Assembly (NCBI RefSeq): GCF_019320115.1
Contig: NC_089583.1
Coordinates: forward strand, 82,849,928 to 82,913,927
Length of the DNA stretch: 64,000 nucleotides
Origin: Miscanthus floridulus
Lineage: Eukaryota; Streptophyta; Magnoliopsida; Poales; Poaceae
Direction: 5' to 3'
In this document: one piece after another, positions 21,520 to 32,856 of the stretch
Numbering within the stretch: the first letter of the stretch is position 1
Layout of the letters: each line of letters starts with the position of its first letter
Notes under the pieces: generated by a model
Databases searched by the model: none
Told to the model about the DNA's origin: nothing
What the model saw: the letters and a program-made list of their open reading frames with translations, nothing else
Position numbers and translations under genes: made by a program

Positions 21520-23420
21520 CGTGGCTTGTTGGCTAGATACTGTGTTATTACTGTATATTGTGTCAGTATACTGTATATTGTGTTATTACTGAATAGCGTG
21601 GCTTGTTGCTGAATATGCATCTTGTGCTGTGTTTTGCTCTTCGTGTAGTAGATAGACTACTTACATGTCATACATAGATTATACACGCATATATGGTTTG
21701 TCAGAGGACATTACGGAAACGGTAAAGTAAAATAAAATGTTCCCTTTGTTGAGTTCATCATGTGGATTATGGATTTTTTTTTTCTTCAGTGTTCTGTAGA
21801 ACCAGGGGATCCATGTTGGGACCCAACTATTTTCAGGGAATTGGATCTGTGAAAAATTAGGCAGTGTTTTATGGTGGAATCATTTAGGAGGGGTACTTAT
21901 CCATGTTTGTGAAATTTTAATGTTGCTTTTATTTGGCACAATTATCAAACAGGAAAATGAATCTGAGATTGACACAATAAGGATCTGTGCAGTTTCCTGT
22001 TTGTTGATTATCTTCAGCTCCTCACTAACTACTGATCATACTGATAATTTCATAACTAACCACATTTGTCAGAACATAATTGAAATTGATGTATGTGCAA
22101 TACTGAGACATCATCTAGCACTTTTGTGCTTGTAACCAGGTTATTATTGTCTCTATTCCAATCAGGGTATAAACAGTACAATCAATACATGGTCTGGCAA
22201 AAAGAATTACTCCATTTGCTATGTAGTGTGTTACTGAAAGTTTGTGTGTTCAAGAAAAAAAGTGTTACTGAAAGTTCGGTAAAGGTTCTGTTCAAACAAA
22301 AGGGCGATTCAGATAATCTCTTGCCTATTTTCTTAAATGCTATTTCTATATCCAAAATGCTGAATAAACTAACTGTGCATTCATTTGAAAGTTTTTTATA
22401 AAGGCCCATACTCCAGATCCTAATCATATTTTCTATTCTCCTTAATGTACTAAAAATTTATTGAAGAATTTGTTGGACACATGCATGTGGTTAATTGGTG
22501 ACACAGAGGTAGCAGCAGAGCACTCCTATTTGATGAAAAAGAAGAATTAAAAGAACTGGTTTACATTCCATGTTTTTCCTTTTACTGATTGTACATCAAG
22601 CAAAAGCAGGCGTTACTCCACATATAAGGCCTAAAGCAACTATTGTGTCAAGGTGTTGATTGATTCAGAGAATGGGAACTCATGTTATGCCCTGTATTTA
22701 CTGTTTAGCAAAGTAAGAAAGTTCTGCCAAGGAACACGTTTGACACATTGGTGATCATCATATAATATCATACATGGCACAAGTTATCCACCGCCTTGGT
22801 CCTGTTTTTGTAAACAAATAGAAACCAGAGCTTAGCATAATTGACTAGACTCTACAGAATTATGCATTCATTGAGGTTTTTGACCATTTTGTTTGTATAG
22901 CGTGAATTTGTGGTACTCTCAGTTGGATTTAGACATCATTCTATGGATTAGGAATTTAGGATGACCAGATGGGGAGGAGAAAGATTTGGCAGAAGGATTA
23001 TGAAGTATCAATATTACTGCTTTGTGTTATGATACTATGGTGTTTTTCTTATTCCATTTTATAAGTTTTAATGACACACACAATTTAGCTTTATAAAGCT
23101 CTGCATATTTTGTTTTTGCAGAATAGTATACTGCTTTGTTTCCTATATCTGGTATGCAACCCTGTGTTCTGATTATTTTCATTTGTGATTTTCTTTTATT
23201 TCTTTCTTTTTCTTCGTCAAATTCTCTTGGGTGTTGTGATCACAATCTCTCTTTTGTAACCTGTAGAATCTTCCTTGTGTTGTCAATGCTTTTTAGTTTT
23301 TAGTAATTTGCTATTGGCCTGTATATCTATGTGTTCTTTACTGATTTGGTCGTCTAATGAGATCATTTAGTTCCAAGTCTAATAACTTCATTTGGTTATC
23401 CCTCTGCTAGTATGTGTTAT
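21520..23420. other. AT-rich intergenic region, no gene recognised
   Basis: Right after the stop, a segment with TGAATAGCGTGGCTTGTTG is present twice (about 21513 and 21590), showing a small duplication that copies the stop-codon region. Further on only short ORFs without recognisable domains were seen. Confidence 0.45.
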
Positions 23421-23798
23421 TGTTGTGGACTCCTTCGTTGGTCGCCAGTATAGGCGCCGGCCTAGGCGTCCACATGGGCCTAACCGTGGCTAAGGCCAGG
23501 TTTGTTAGGAAAGGCAACTTTGGGGAGGATTTTTAGGAGATTTAATACCTATTTGTTAGGCAAGTGCACCTTGATATATAAAGGGCACCTTAGATTGATT
23601 TGTAATCATCGAAGAAGGAAATAAACCTCCCCTAGGCGGGTTGGGGTTTACCTTCGATGGTGGCTGTGAGCGCTTCAGCCGTAGCCACCGACGACAATCC
23701 CCCACCGCCCTTGCCTCGATATCCTTTGCATTCTAATTCTCAATCACAGCTGCTCCTCCGATCTCCTCTAAGCTCTCCCCGCCGTACACGCCGTATCA
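23421..23798 (+). mobile_element. Solo LTR, 378 bp, copia-like
   Basis: Begins TGTTGTGGACTCC and ends CGCCGTATCA, flanked by GTTAT at 23416-23420 and 23799-23803 (perfect 5-bp duplication). A TATA box (TATATAAAG near 23575) lies in the middle, as in a working LTR. No internal region is present, so it is a solo LTR. The copia assignment is from size and style only. Confidence 0.9.
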
Positions 23799-23803
23799 GT
23801 TAT

Positions 23804-24037
23804 CTGGGCAGAATCCAGTTATGTGCATAACTTTATTCTTTTGAGTGCAATGCCACATACATCAGTGTACATCAGTGAATATCTGAAGTTTCATACTTTC
23901 TTTCCCATCTTTCTCAGGCTAGAGGAGAAATAGGAGTCTCTGGTAAAGATTCTTTTGTGTAATATTGCTATGTATTGCATGATAGCATGAGCGTTACATA
24001 GGTGTTGGGACTTGGGATATGAAGACATTTAACTTAC
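23804..24037. other. No gene recognised
   Basis: A short AT-rich spacer between the solo LTR and the repeat units. Confidence 0.4.
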
Positions 24038-26160
24038 TTGTTGGAGCTCTTCTATTTTTATTGGCAGAAGCTTTGTTTTCAACTCACATGATTCTAAATT
24101 ATATTTTTCTTTCCAAATATAATTGACCTAAGCAGAAGGTCCCTATAATATTCTTTGAAAGAACTATGGGGTGGAAAAGGTACCTTGTGCACACCTGGAT
24201 AATAAACCTTGTAACTCTGGCGGTGGAACTAACGATGGAGGGACCTTGTGAGTAGCTTGCAGTTGTAACTAGCCATAATATGTCATTGCTGGACGTGTGA
24301 CATCAATTATTGAAATTTCGGTTTATCTCCTGTATTTTTGTTCAGCTACCTTCTGTCAAAGTTTTTTCTTTTTCGAGGAAACAGGGAGCCCCTACTGGAT
24401 ATATAAATAGATAAAAAAGAAAAAGAAAAAACAGCCAGTCCAAAAGAAAAAAAAAACACAGAGAGAAAAAGATTACAAGAAGCTATCTAGCCAGTCACTA
24501 AGACACTAATGCTAGGAAAGTAACTCTTCTTCGCACAATGTCTGTCAAGGGATTAGCAGTTGAAGCTTACTGTCTGCACAGATTTTGATATAGCATTGAT
24601 CTTTTTGCTTCAGCCTTCGTTTAATCATGTGACATGATTCTTGCCTCTGTGAGACTGTGACCCAGCACTTTTATTTAGTGATGCAACATGTAATCAGTCC
24701 AGGTTGCAATTTTCTGACGTTCTTAACTGTCTTTTTTATAGTGTCAGCTCATTTTACGTCCTTTCACCTATACGAACATCTGGTTTGAAATATTTAACAA
24801 AAAATGAGAAAATTACTGGAAGCGTTGTGTAGCCTTAATCAGACCATTTGTTTGTATACGGCACCTTTGAGTCAAAAACCTTAGAAATCTGAAAGTTACA
24901 GATTTCAGGAGAAAAAGGAGTTCTGTCGTTCTGATTACTATTGTGCACTGCTAGTGTTGCATGGTAGTAGTACATCTAACTTGTGGAAGCTCTTGTATTT
25001 TGATTGGCAGAAACCTTATCCACTCATAGTTGTATCGGCTATAATTTTTGCATCTGACTGATCAAAACTGAAGAGGTGCCCTTGCGAACACCTAGACACT
25101 AAGTCTGGCTGTATGTAGCTTTCATTTTTACAGGCATGATATTCCAGTGCTGAATGCATGATATTTGTCCTAATTAGTATCCGAACGTCAGATGTGATAG
25201 GGACTAAACTTTAGTCACCGGATCCAAACACCCTAGTTGTTTGCCTCCTGTGATCCAGCATCCCTGGGCATATTTGGATGCAAAGTTGCAAACCTTGATT
25301 TTGGTGGTAGAAGTGGAACTGTGACATGGTAGCACTTCGTGAGTAACTTGTGGAAGATCTTCTAATTTCATTGAAAAGCTCTTTCCTGTTCACAGGTTTC
25401 TGAGTGATATCCTTTTGCAAATATGTTTAATTAAAATAGAAAGGCCTGCAGAAAACTTTGTTAGAGAGCTGTGCAGTGGAAGAGGCACACTGTCCATACC
25501 TGGATAACAAATCTTGAGGTCTGGTGGTGAAACTGGACGTGGAGACACCTTGAGTAGCTTGGTGTCATATTGGGGCATTATTGTGTTATTGCTATAGGGA
25601 TGGTATCTATTTGACATTTCAACTGTCTCCTGTATGTTCATTCAGCTGCCAAGGGACTTCCTTCTGTCTACAAATTTTGTACTTGAGCCTTACCATTCAC
25701 AAGCAGCCTGTTCGTTTCATCGTAAACGATCGTGGATTATTTACTGCTGGCTGGTTTGGTGTGAGAGAAAAGTACTGTTCCAGCTTATAATCCACGATCG
25801 TATACGAGCAAGCGAACAGAAGTTGTTGATGTAACCTGGACCCTTTTGTGGCAGTTTTTGTTTTGTCAGGTGAACTATGATTGCCCCTTTGACCCAGCAT
25901 TTCAATTTTTTGATGCAACATCTGTTCTTCCAGGTACTTACTATCTGACGATATCAGCATCATTTGATGTGTCAGTTCTTTCACCCTTATAATTTTCTAG
26001 TTCTTAAAATGGTGAACCTAAAACTGGGAAAAAAGAAGAAGAAGCATAGGGGAGCCATTTAACCAGATTTGCTTGTATACAACATCTTTAGCTAAAGATC
26101 TTGCAAATCCGAAAATTACAGGCATGAATAGGGAAAATATGTCCTCGTGATCATAGAACA
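24038..26160. repeat. Degenerate repeat units, copies B and C (about 1 kb each, plus a partial one)
   Basis: Ordered blocks recur. 'CTTGTTGGAGCTCTTCTATTT' is at 24038, 24980 and 25347. 'GTGGAAAAGGTACC..ACACCTGGATAATAAA' is at 24172, 25067 and 25471. 'TCTCCTGTAT.TTC.TTCAGCT' is at 24325 and 25627. 'GACCCAGCA' is at 24659 and 25891. 'GTCAGTTC..TTCACC' is at 24742 and 25972, and 'ACCAGA.TTGCTTGTATAC' at 24841 and 26074. Copy A at 18480 has the same blocks. A poly-A/G-rich insert at 24365-24480 breaks copy B. Function is unknown. Confidence 0.65.
25706..25819. mobile_element. MITE of the GTGAGAGAAAA.TACTGTTCC family, with strong internal palindrome
   Basis: Begins GCCTGTTCG and ends CGAACAG. Inside, CGATCGTGGATTAT is mirrored by ATAATCCACGATCG (14-bp arms), giving a foldback structure around the family phrase GTGAGAGAAAAGTACTGTTCC. 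It is inserted in repeat copy C. Confidence 0.8.
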
Positions 26161-26201
26161 TAGGTCAATTTCGTGCTACATTATGGTGATCAGGTCCGAT
26201 A

Positions 26202-26520
26202 GTACAACCCCAATTTTTTTCAATTTGACCCTTTTTAAAAGAAAATTTACGTTCGGCCCCCTAGGTGACCCTTGGGAGACTAAACTGATCTTTGGACCCT
26301 GGGGATCGGCGCCAGAACACATGGCTCTGAGGTAATACGTTTTGGTGCCACTACCTATGGCGTCGAGGTGCCTAACCGCACACAACATGGCAAACGAGGT
26401 GGCACTGACGTGGTCGGTAGCTCGGAGCCACAGATCTTGGCGCCGAGCTCGGAGCTAAGATTTGTGCCGCCGACCTCGGAGCCAAGATCTATGGCGCTGA
26501 CCTATTAAACCTACACAGGC
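26202..26520 (+). repeat. MULE left terminal inverted repeat
   Basis: Pairs with 31090-31404 in reverse complement over about 320 bp with moderate divergence. It starts GTACAACCCC and has several GGAGCC..GATCT.TGGCGC repeats near its inner end. Confidence 0.85.
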
Positions 26521-27281
26521 AGAAGCCCCTCTGTCTCTCCCTTTCTCTCGCACTCTTTCTCTCCCTCTCCCCGTCGCCAGCTTGCCCGTCGCCGCCGTCA
26601 AGCCGCCCGCGCCTCCTCCACCTGCTGCTGCTCGCGCCACCGTAGCAAGTCGCCGCCCGTCGTTCCCCGCGCGCCTGTCCGCTCCCTCGCGCCCTCGTCT
26701 GCTCCCTAGGCCATCCTCGTCGCCCCATCGTCATCCTCAACACGCACCGACGGCGAGGGCAGCCCCCGCTTCTCCCTGGCATCCCTGCCGACGGCCGGGC
26801 CTGGCGGCGCCGCCGCCCTCCCCCGGCCTTCCCCTGAGGCCACCCCCTCCACCCTCGGTCGGACCGTTATCCAAGTGCCATCTCATGTATTTTTTTTAAT
26901 TTCGTTTGTTTAGATAATGTAGTTATTTATTTTATATATAGTTATGTAGTGAGATAATTTAGTTAGCTTTTTTAGTTATTTACTGATGTAAATTAGTTAG
27001 CTAATTTAGGTAGATAGTGAGACCATTGAATTATGTAGGTAGTTAGTTTATTTATTTAGCTAATTCAGATTAGTAGTTAGATAGTTAGGTAATTTAGTTA
27101 TATAGGTAGTACTTGTAGTCAATGTAGTTAGTAAATTTACTTATATAGTTTGATAGATAGTTAGGTAGTTTAGATACTTATTTATTTAGGTAGAGACTTG
27201 GATACTTATTTATGTATGTAATTTAGCTATATCCGTATTAGTTTAACCCGTAATAACTTTGGTGTTGTGTATACCAACTAG
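26521..27281 (+). other. MULE leader: GC-rich pyrimidine tract and TAGTTA-rich tract
   Basis: 26521-26880 is C/T-rich to GC-rich, like the leader of a plant gene. 26900-27240 is a degenerate low-complexity run of TAGTTAG/TTTAGTTA words. It probably held the promoter and 5' UTR intron of the transposase gene. No recognisable ORF is present. Confidence 0.5.
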
Positions 27282-27857
27282 ATGGACAATGTAGTCACCC
27301 TTTATCATGGAGGAAGTGTGGAGGAAGATGAGTTTGAAAATGTCAGTTTTGTTGGAATGCAAAGGGTGTCTGTGATATTCGATGATCGGCCGTTGTTCCG
27401 TGAGTTGTTTGGTAGGGCTCGTGATGAGCTTCAATGCAATTCAAATGATGATGCCATCTCAGTTGAGGGAGTACTTTACTATGGTAAATTGGGCCGTATT
27501 TTTAGACGGTTGGTCGCAATTGCATCAGAGTCTCAATGGGACAAATATGTCAAAACTGTGATGAAGAATGAGTTTCAATGTTTGGATTTGGTTGTGCGGA
27601 AGTTGTCCAATAATCTCATCCCTCATGGGTATTCACCCTCTAATGGGCATTCACCACCTCGTGGGTTCACGACAGAACCAGAGAATCCAGCATCCTCTGA
27701 GCCTTCGTTACCCAACCGCGAGATGGATGTGGAAGATGTGGTTGTGGTGCCCGATGCTCAATCCACCTCAAATGAGGTTGGAGTATGTCCTGATGTTCGT
27801 GCAAAATGTCGGACTAATGATGTTGTTGCTGCCCCTCAGGAGATCTCTTTGACCTAG
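27282..27857 (+). pseudogene. MULE transposase gene, N-terminal exon
   Basis: An ATG at 27282 opens 191 codons: MDNVVTLYHGGSVEEDEFEN, FVGMQRVSVIFDDRPLF, GVLYYGKLGRIFRRLVAI and DKYVKTVMKNEFQCLDLVVR. This N-terminal region, a PB1-like fold followed by an acidic/Ser-Pro linker, is common at the start of grass MuDR-type transposases. It stops at 27855, and an intron-like stretch to about 27959 precedes the next part. Confidence 0.7.
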
Positions 27858-27959
27858 AATCATCCTAGTAAGTGACGTAGTAACACTTTAGTTTTTCTTA
27901 TTCTTCCTTCATTCCATTCATTTGTCTCAATTATTTTAATATTTGTGTTTTAAATGTAG

Positions 27960-29290
27960 GAGACAATCCTAATAATGATGGTTGTCCTCCTGTTCCTCCA
28001 TCAACCAACGTGGACCCAGGGTTTATAGCCTCTAACAGTGTGGATGTTGATATTACGGATGATGAAGAGCTTTATGGCACAGCAAGGGCTGTTGATTCTG
28101 ATGATGACCGCCTAGTTACAGCTTTGAGCGAACAAGAAATGGAGTCAGACGTTTGTGTCCTGATCGTGATCCACTAGTTCATGAATTCAGCGACCTCAGT
28201 CATTCTCAACATGGTTATGGAGAAGAAAGAGACGACAAGCTGCTAGAGGCTCCTAAGGCCCGTGACAGTGTGGAAATTCAGAAGGACATGGTCTTCAAGG
28301 ATTTACCCACCTTGAGAAGGTGGTTATAGGAATATTCCATGAGATGTAAAAGATCATTCAAGGTGAGGCACTCCTATGTGGAGCGCCATTACACAGTGGT
28401 GTGTGAGAATGATGATTGCAATTGGAGGGTCTATGCTCAAAAACAGAAGGCCATAGGGAAGTTCAAGATCACCAAAATTATAGGTCCACACACTTGTGCC
28501 TAGATAGATCTGAAACAGAAGCATCGACAGTTGACCTCTACCCTCATTACCATAAGGTTGTATGCAACATTGAAGGGTCAGCCTAACTTGAAGGTCAGGA
28601 CAATTACAGAGATGACTAAGGAGAAATTTAAGTACGACATAAAGTATGAAAAAGCATGGAGGGCAAAGCAACGGGCCTAGAAGATAATATATGGGGACTA
28701 GGAGGAGGGGTACGAGCAGTTGCCAACAATGTTCAATATAATGAAAGCATCTAATCTAAGCATGCATTACAAGTACATCCCAAAGCTGAATGAATGGAAG
28801 GACAGGAGGTAGATATTCTTCCGTGCATTTTGGTGCTTTCCCTAGTACGTTGAGGCCTTTAGGCACTGTCGTCCAGTGTTATCCATTGATGGTACTTTTC
28901 TACTTGGCAAGTACATAGGCACACTATTGGTAGCCATTTCTTGTGACGCAAACAACACATTGGTTCCTTTGGCTTTTGCTTTGGTGGAGAGGGAGAACAA
29001 ACACAACGGGGGGTGGTTCTTGCGTCTTGTTTGGATACATGTCATTGGCCCTAGTAGGGAAGTTGGTGTCATATCTGATAGACACTAGAGCATACTTAGT
29101 GCCGTACAGGAGTAGATTTCGGGGTATGCACCTTTACACCACTGTTGGTGCACTCGGCACCTTGTCGAGAATTTATCGGAAGGATGGTACGAAGGACAAC
29201 TTTCCTCTATTCAAGGAAGTTGCTCGCATGCTTGAGGTGACGTTCTTCGAGGTGAAGTTGGAGCAGCAAAAAATGGCAACAAATGGAGAA
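27960..29290 (+). pseudogene. MuDR-type transposase: DNA-binding and catalytic core, broken
   Basis: An acidic linker (DDEELYGTARAVDSDDDR) is followed, after frame changes, by FKDLPTLRRW, CKRSFKVRHSYVERHYTVVC and CNWRVYAQKQKAIGKFKITK, the MuDR DNA-binding zinc region. Then come RPVLSIDGTFLLGKYIGTLL and NTLVPLAFALVERENKHN, the MULE catalytic core with the first Asp in SIDGTF. At least six in-frame stops and several frameshifts occur. The C-terminal part is interrupted by the solo LTR at 29326. This would have been the nuclear enzyme moving the element. Confidence 0.88.
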
Positions 29291-29325
29291 GGTAGGTAGT
29301 GGCTAAGAGGATTACACATGCATCC

Positions 29326-30319
29326 TCAGATCCATAGCCAAGACAGCCAACACTTTACTCTTACCATTGTTGTCTTACCTGGTGTGGCACTGCTGCACCT
29401 GTAGAAAGGCACTGCCGCACTTGAGCCACGGCACTGCCGCGATTCAAGTGACCGTTGAGGCTAGGGGGTATTTATACCTTTCCTCTTCCTCCCCAACGGC
29501 TCTCTGAAACCTCCTGCTCATTCTAGCTCATCAAAAACAGAAAAGAGCTACTCTTTCTCTCTCCCTCACTCACCATTGGAGCCCCTCAAGCTTCTCTCTT
29601 TGATTCCCTTTCAAATCCAAGAGAGTTTGAGCCTCCAAACTACATTAGAGAGCAGCCCCAACTGTACTTCATCTCCTAGAGCACTTGGTTCACATTTTGG
29701 TCGGCGGTTGTGTTTATTACTTTTGGATCTTTGCTTCTAGCCGGCTAGAGCGTCGTCCGTGGAGCTTACCAATTTGTGTGGCAGCCCCGGGAGGTTTGTA
29801 ATCACCCCAAACAGCTAGCGAAATCACCTCTCATCTCAAGAGTTCATTCTTTTGACTTAAGAACGAGGAAAGGGTTAAAAGAGACCCAAAGCCTTTGTGG
29901 CAACCTCAACAACATGGACATAGGCAAGCCTAGTGGCGAGCTGAATCACGGGATAAATCGGTATCTCACTTGTGTTCTTGTGATTTGCATTGCTATACTT
30001 GTATTTGTGGTGGTTCTAGGGGTTGGTCCCGATCTACTTGCTCGTGCACTTTTATCAACATCTAGGTGGTGGAATAGGCTCTACACTATCCCAGGAACAT
30101 CAGTAATTTGCTCGATCTATTTTTCTTTGGGCAGTTTTTGAATTGTAGTTCGAGCTTGTCTACAGAAGCGGTAGTGCCGCACTTTTATGAGGTAGTGTCG
30201 TAGTGCGGCAGTGCTGCACCTTGGGAGCAGCAGTGCTGCACCTAGAATTTAACTTTTGTTGCGAGTTTGTTTTAAACAGGTCTATTCACTCCCCTCTAGG
30301 TGACATCAAGGTCCTTTCA
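29326..30319 (+). mobile_element. Solo LTR, 994 bp, SIRE/Maximus copia-like, nested in the MULE
   Basis: Ends ...CACTCCCCTCTAGGTGACAT then GGTCCTTTCA at 30319, the typical 3' end of SIRE-group copia LTRs. CATCC at 29321-29325 and 30320-30324 is a perfect 5-bp duplication. The left end reads TCAGATCC where TG would be expected, so the second base has probably mutated. Internal GCAGTGCTGCACC-like blocks recur at 29388-29450 and 30165-30240. Confidence 0.8.
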
Positions 30320-30489
30320 CATCCACTTCTTGTCTTCTGGTTTTATCTCAGTGTCGATCCATTGCTTAAAATCACAGAGCGGTGAGAAGGGTCTACAATG
30401 CATGCAATTGTTACACAACAAATAAATCATGCATGATTTCATATTACACAAAATAATTAATACACAACGTCAATTTCTCATCATCTTGT

Positions 30490-30690
30490 TAATGCAGCGC
30501 TGACAAAGTGTAGGCTGAAACACAAAATTGGCGCACATTCAATACCTCTGTCTATATGTGTCCTCTTCATCGGACTTGGCTATCTTGCAAGGATCACCGC
30601 AAAAGCACATGGACACTGGAACACCACTAGGCAGAGGCAATGGATCAAAGGCATTTCCAGTCATCCGACCATAACCACAATTGAACCAAT
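30490..30690 (-). pseudogene. Second MULE gene: Cys-rich zinc-knuckle-like protein, antisense
   Basis: On the - strand one frame gives WFNCGYGRMTGNAFDPLPLP, then VPVSMCFCGDPCKIAKSDEE and DTYRQRY, a stop (TGA where Trp is usual), and MCANFVFQP. CFCGDPCK...Y.QRYWMC is a recurrent Cys-rich motif in grass MULE-associated hypothetical proteins, similar to GRF-type zinc fingers. It runs opposite to the transposase, as the second gene of MuDR does. Function is not known. Confidence 0.65.
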
Positions 30691-31089
30691 TTTTTTTCTA
30701 AGAACTGAAAGTAATGAACATTAACCCCTAAACCTAGGGTTTTTCATTTATTGCACATATATGAAACCATAATATAACACGATGATAAGAGATTACCTTG
30801 GCTTACTAGCTTTACCACACCTTGGCATCCTATCGTTACATAATACAAAAAACAAAAATCACTTCAAACACTAAGTAATAACCTATCTAGGGTTGTAAAA
30901 TAGACGTAATATATACAAAATCAATGCGTAAAAAATGATGAGGGGAGAGAGAATACTTTGCTCGCGAAGATCAATGGATCAAATCCAAGTTTCCAAGGTC
31001 AAATTCGTCGATTCAAGAGATTGGGTGGGTTGAGGAGAGCAAAAACCCGAGAGGGAGGAGGAACAAATGAAAGCAGCCTCGGCCAAGGA

Positions 31090-31404
31090 AACTTGGCCAT
31101 GGTTTTTGAATCTATGCTCAGTGCCAAGATCCATAGCTCTGAGGTCGACGCCAAGCTCCACGGCTCCGAGCTCGGCGCCAAGATCTGTGGCTCCGAGGTA
31201 CCTGCCACATCAGCGTCACCTCGGTTGCCATGCTGTGCGCGGCCCGGCACCTTAGCGCCATAGGTAGTGGCGCCGAGACGTGTTACCTTAGAGCCATGTG
31301 TTCTGGTGCCGATCCCCAAGGTCCAAAGATTAGTTTACGTCACTCAGGAAGCCAAACGTAAATTTTCTTTAAAAAATGGTCAAATTAAAAAAAATGGGTA
31401 GTAC
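31090..31404 (-). repeat. MULE right terminal inverted repeat
   Basis: Mirror of 26202-26520. On the - strand it reads GTACTACCC, then a T-run and AATTTGACC, then AAAGAAAATTTACGTTTGG and CGGCACCAGAACACATGGCT. Confidence 0.85.
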
Positions 31405-32017
31405 AACAGACCAATATGTACTTGCAGGAAAGGCTGATACGTTAGAGAATGGAAGAGAGGGCTGCCTAGTCATTTGGAGGTTCTTGCGACAGTAAAAATT
31501 CAGCATTGGGCAATGTGCATGGTGGGTGGTGAGTAGATTTCTACAACGAAAATTACAACATATAAGTTGTTAATCCATCAAGTAAAATGACAAATTAACA
31601 CAACATGAATTTGGAGAACTTGATTGGAGGTGGCAAATTTCCATGAAGTATCCAAGAATGGTGACCGTCGAGAAATTAGACAGAACATAAACCATGGTGA
31701 GTAGATTTCTACAAAAAAAATTACAACACATAAGATGTTAATCCATCAAGTAAAATGACAAATTAGCACAGTATGTATTTGGAGAACCTGATTGGAGAAG
31801 GCCAATTTCTGCAGAGTCTCTAAGAATGATGACCGTTGAGAAATCGGACATAAAAACATAAACAATTTCCTTTGCTGATATGAGCTACAGATCGACGTCT
31901 CTGCCTAAACGGACAGATGATGCGAGACATGGAAAATAGAGAGGCACTAGATCAGGCATGAGGCCGAACGAAGAGAATGGACAACCTGAATTACGTGATG
32001 GTCTTGGTACGTGCATA
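31405..32017. repeat. 168-bp tandem duplication in the MULE flank
   Basis: Copies 31528-31695 and 31696-31866 share GGTGAGTAGATTTCTACAA, AATCCATCAAGTAAAATGAC and AATGGTGACCGT-type blocks with about 85-90% identity by eye. The rest of the span shows no gene. Confidence 0.8.
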
Positions 32018-32819
32018 TCTATATCTATATATACCTAATATTAAAGATGCAAAATTTTTCACCACCTATTATTTGGTCCGGTCATCTCTTAACTAACTTT
32101 GTGAATGTGAAAAACAGCATATAGCCATTCTCCTAATCCAATTAGATCTCTCCAATTTCAAGTGGATAGAAATCCTGATACAAATAGGAAAAATAAAATA
32201 ATATGGACAACTAAGAATCTTAATCCAATTAGATCTCTCCGACTCCGAGTAGTCGGAATAGGAATTTTAATCCAAATGAAAAAAATATGAATAAAAATTT
32301 AATAAAGAGGAAAGAAGGTTAGAATCTCTTTGTTTCGTTTCTTTTCAGTTTTTTTCACTTTTTTTGGTTCGTCCATTTTCAGAGTACGTGTTGTTTTACA
32401 TTTGGATTTGGACGCTTTTCACTTGGCTCCAAATATGTTCTGATTTTCTAGAGTACATTCCAAATTTTGTCATGACTGTTTTCTGCTTGTCTTCGAGTAC
32501 GTTCAAATTTTTTTCTCGTGGTTGTTTTTTACACTGGCTTGACTTTTTTTATTTTGTTTTCATTGTTTTTCATGGTTTTCTCTACCCATTTTTTTCGTGC
32601 TCTAATAAATATAATAAGAGTACGAAACAGAAAATAAATAAGAGACCACAACTATTTTAATATTTGACTCCTTAAGAAACAAAGATTTCTGTCACTAAGT
32701 TAATTTATATTTTTTACTCGAACTCATGACCCGTGCAACAACTCTCTCGTCAAATAATGATATGTATCTTATTTCAATACGTAATGAATCACATTGCAAC
32801 GCACGGACACATTTCCTAG
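32018..32819 (+). mobile_element. Non-autonomous Helitron-like element, about 800 bp
   Basis: The left end TCTATATCTATATATACC follows an A. The right end GCAACGCACGGACACATTTC then CTAG is followed by T. TC...CTRR ends between A and T are the Helitron pattern. The right end matches the widespread grass sequence 'CAACGCACGG...CTAG', whose GC-rich hairpin is decayed here. No Rep/helicase sequence is present. The middle is T-rich with only short ORFs. Confidence 0.65.
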
Positions 32820-32856
32820 TATTATATAAGGGGTGGTCTAAAGAGGCAGGAGGTGA

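Larger units (their letters stand above)
26202..31404 (+). mobile_element. Mutator-like element (MULE) with about 320-bp terminal inverted repeats, decayed
   Basis: The left (26202-26520) and right (31090-31404) ends are inverted copies. They share CAGAACACATGGCTCT, ACTACCTATGGCG, GGAGCCACAGATCTTGGCGC and AAAGAAAATTTACGTT-type blocks. Between them lie a MULE N-terminal ORF, a MuDR-type transposase relic, an antisense second gene and a nested solo LTR. Long inverted repeats plus a transposase relic define an autonomous-type MULE. The 9-bp target duplication is not clear (GGTCCGATA against AGACCAATA at best), which suggests age. Confidence 0.85.

Noticed and set aside
20866..21620. Long - strand and other-frame ORFs over the small membrane-protein gene
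   Set aside because: They are shadows of GC-rich codons; the + frame has the hydrophobic segments and a plausible ATG.
24365..24480. Possible LINE 3' end (A-rich tract after GAGGAAACAGGGAGCCCC)
   Set aside because: No reverse transcriptase or target duplication found; could be simple low-complexity sequence.
26193..31413. 9-bp target duplication of the MULE
   Set aside because: Best candidate pair matches only 6 of 9 bases, so it is not claimed.
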